NCBI GenBank assembly: GCA_902783445.1
Contig: CACZQX010000219.1
Span: 1 to 7,630, forward strand
Direction: 5' to 3'
DNA length: 7,630 bases
DNA from: an uncultured Lachnospiraceae bacterium
Lineage (GTDB): Bacteria; Bacillota; Clostridia; Lachnospirales; Lachnospiraceae
Below, one piece after another: positions 6,222-7,630 of this stretch. How positions within the stretch are numbered: position 1 is the first letter of the stretch; each line of letters begins with the position of its first letter. The notes under the pieces are model-generated. The model was given only the letters and a program-made list of their open reading frames with translations, made no database searches and was not told the DNA's origin. The translations under genes and the position numbers were made by a program.

Positions 6222-7630
6222 TTATTTCTCCTCCATCAATGAATACGAAAGCATGAGAAGCAGCCTCGTATTCCAATCATCAAGGTCCAAATCCGTAAGT
6301 TCCACCACTTTTTCGATTCTTTTGATAAAAGTCGTTCTGTGAACAAACGCAAGGTCTGCCGCCGCTGTCATATTAAATTTTGTCTTAATAAAATACTTTA
6401 AAGAGTTATAATAATCTGAGTTGTTTTTGCCATCATATTCTTTAAGTTTTTTAAGTGCCGGATGTTCAAGGTTTTCCGGCGATATTTGCTCGGTAATTCT
6501 GTTTTTTATATAATCAAAAACATAGTCGGAAAAATAATAATACCAAAGATGCGGATCCTTCCATATTCCAATGTCTATGGCCGCCGTAGCCTGGGCCATA
6601 TAGTCGGTCATTTTGGAAAAATCGTCAAATCTGTTGCTGATTCCCGCAACCAAGAGACTGTTTCTTACAAAATACGCCAAAGATTGTTCGAATTTTTTTT
6701 CTAAAAGGCGCTGATTTAAAAGCACCGCCACTCTGTCCTTTATCTCTACTCCGATGGCAAACTTCCACATATTTTCTATTTGAGGGCACAAATATCCCGC
6801 ATGGACCTTCTTTTCTCGTCTGTATGCCACATCAAAAATCATTAGGCGAAAACCGTCGGATAACTTCCAGCCCTTTTCTCCCAAAGCATGCTCCCACAAG
6901 TTTCGGTTTATGCTTTTTCCCTCCAAAGAGTTCTTCATATATTCTTCCAATTTCCCCGAGGTTTCTCTTGAAAGATAAAAGCTGCCTTCTTTTGAATACA
7001 TTTTTTCCACGTAGTTAGCAACAACCCCAAGCACCATTTTGTTGTATTCGTTCAGCAAGCTGTCATCACTTACCATCATTAACAAACGCCCCACATACTT
7101 CTTATTGTAAAAAATATTTTTTGCAATAAAAACATAATCATCTTCAAACTCATATACGCTTTTGATTTTATCGATTTTTTCAAAGCCCGGGGTACTGATT
7201 AACTGCGAAACCGTTTCATCGGATACTCTGCCGTTGCTAACCATTTTTTCCAAATAACCGTTTGTTTTTGATTTTTCCACGGAATAAGCCACATAAGCAA
7301 AATCCTTGTCAATAAGAGATAAAGCCTCACTTGTTACGGGATCCGAGCAATCTATTAAATCCTGATAATTTCGGCTTTTTTCACTTAGCAAATCAAGTTG
7401 CATTTCCCATCTGTTAAGTTCGGCGGTTTGTTTATAAAGATAATTTAGAAGTTTTTCGGGGCTGCCGGACTCTATGGATATGGTTGCGCTTTTAATATAG
7501 CGCTTGTTTTCCATGCTTTCCGGCTTTTTGCCTTCCCTAAACCAAAGTATTACATTGCTGTTGCCGTTTAGCCTTGCCATTTTGGCTATGTCTTCACCGC
7601 GAATAATAATCATGGCATTCTCTACATTCA
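6222..7630 (-). CDS. PucR-type helix-turn-helix transcriptional regulator (5' end probably beyond the window)
   Basis: About 463 residues are visible from the ATG at 7611-7613. The C-terminus (387-459 in that numbering) matches the PucR C-terminal HTH domain: an LKxLKEYD helix, FNMTAAADLAFVHRTTFIKRIEKV as the HTH and wing region (from about 414), then ELTDLDLDDWNTRLLLMLSYSL. Family members of this type are cytoplasmic activators or repressors, often of purine, amino-acid or other catabolic genes; the target here is unknown. The N-terminal ~360 residues resemble no domain I can name. A GAF-like or PucR-middle-type ligand domain is possible in 95-210, where IDKDFAYVAYS and YVFIAKNIFYNKKYVGRLLMM suggest a beta-rich sensor fold. 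The frame stays open upstream of 7613 to the edge (codons N-V-E-N-A precede it) and there is no convincing SD before 7613, so this is probably the 3' part of a longer gene. The stop is TAA at 6222-6224, with 180 bp to mreB. Confidence 0.85.
   Translation of the reverse strand, partial: NVENAMIIIRGEDIAKMARLNGNSNVILWFREGKKPESMENKRYIKSATISIESGSPEKLLNYLYKQTAELNRWEMQLDLLSEKSRNYQDLIDCSDPVTSEALSLIDKDFAYVAYSVEKSKTNGYLEKMVSNGRVSDETVSQLISTPGFEKIDKIKSVYEFEDDYVFIAKNIFYNKKYVGRLLMMVSDDSLLNEYNKMVLGVVANYVEKMYSKEGSFYLSRETSGKLEEYMKNSLEGKSINRNLWEHALGEKGWKLSDGFRLMIFDVAYRREKKVHAGYLCPQIENMWKFAIGVEIKDRVAVLLNQRLLEKKFEQSLAYFVRNSLLVAGISNRFDDFSKMTDYMAQATAAIDIGIWKDPHLWYYYFSDYVFDYIKNRITEQISPENLEHPALKKLKEYDGKNNSDYYNSLKYFIKTKFNMTAAADLAFVHRTTFIKRIEKVVELTDLDLDDWNTRLLLMLSYSLMEEK

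Noticed and set aside
7611..7613. ATG at 7613 as the true start of the PucR-type regulator
   Set aside because: There is no SD-like sequence upstream, and the frame stays open to the window edge, so I treat the gene as 5'-partial. It cannot be excluded with only 17 nt upstream.
1..7630. A new defence, mobile or CRISPR-like system
   Set aside because: Nearly the whole window is filled with recognisable housekeeping, flagellar and DNA-processing genes in one direction. No repeat array, transposase, integrase or toxin-antitoxin-like pair was seen.

Overview
The window is a compact, low-GC stretch of a Firmicutes chromosome, most likely a motile member of the Clostridia (Lachnospiraceae-like). 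The assignment rests on strong AAGGAGG-type ribosome binding sites, an actin-like MreB gene placed directly before two flagellar rod genes, a FlgJ without a muramidase domain, and the order comFC then a small cysteine-containing gene, which resembles the comFC-yvyF-flgM order of Bacillus. The genus cannot be fixed from this sequence. All supported genes lie on the minus strand, so transcription runs from high to low coordinates.

Right part (6222-7630): the C-terminal ~470 residues of a PucR-type transcriptional regulator. Its reading frame is open to the window edge, so its true start is probably outside. A 180-bp AT-rich gap follows (6042-6221). It holds a candidate sigma-28 (SigD/FliA-type) promoter with an adjacent A/T tract and a short palindrome.

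Centre and left (1-6041): a tightly packed set of genes, probably one operon: mreB, flgF (flhO-like), flgG (flhP-like), flgJ (rod-binding domain only), recD2-type helicase, comF(C), and the first six codons of a further gene that may be a YvyF-like flagellar-region protein. Gaps are 28, 12, 12, 7, 6 and 32 nt. The first part makes an envelope actin and the rod of the flagellar basal body. The second part carries DNA-processing genes (RecD2 helicase, ComFC phosphoribosyltransferase-like protein).

I see no CRISPR array, insertion sequence, RNA gene, defence system or pseudogene, and no clear new system. The most useful observations are the sigma-28-like promoter ahead of mreB, the placement of recD2 where Bacillus has comFA, and the MreB-like sequence of a gene in the mbl position. 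Many open frames on the plus strand are antisense shadows of the real genes.
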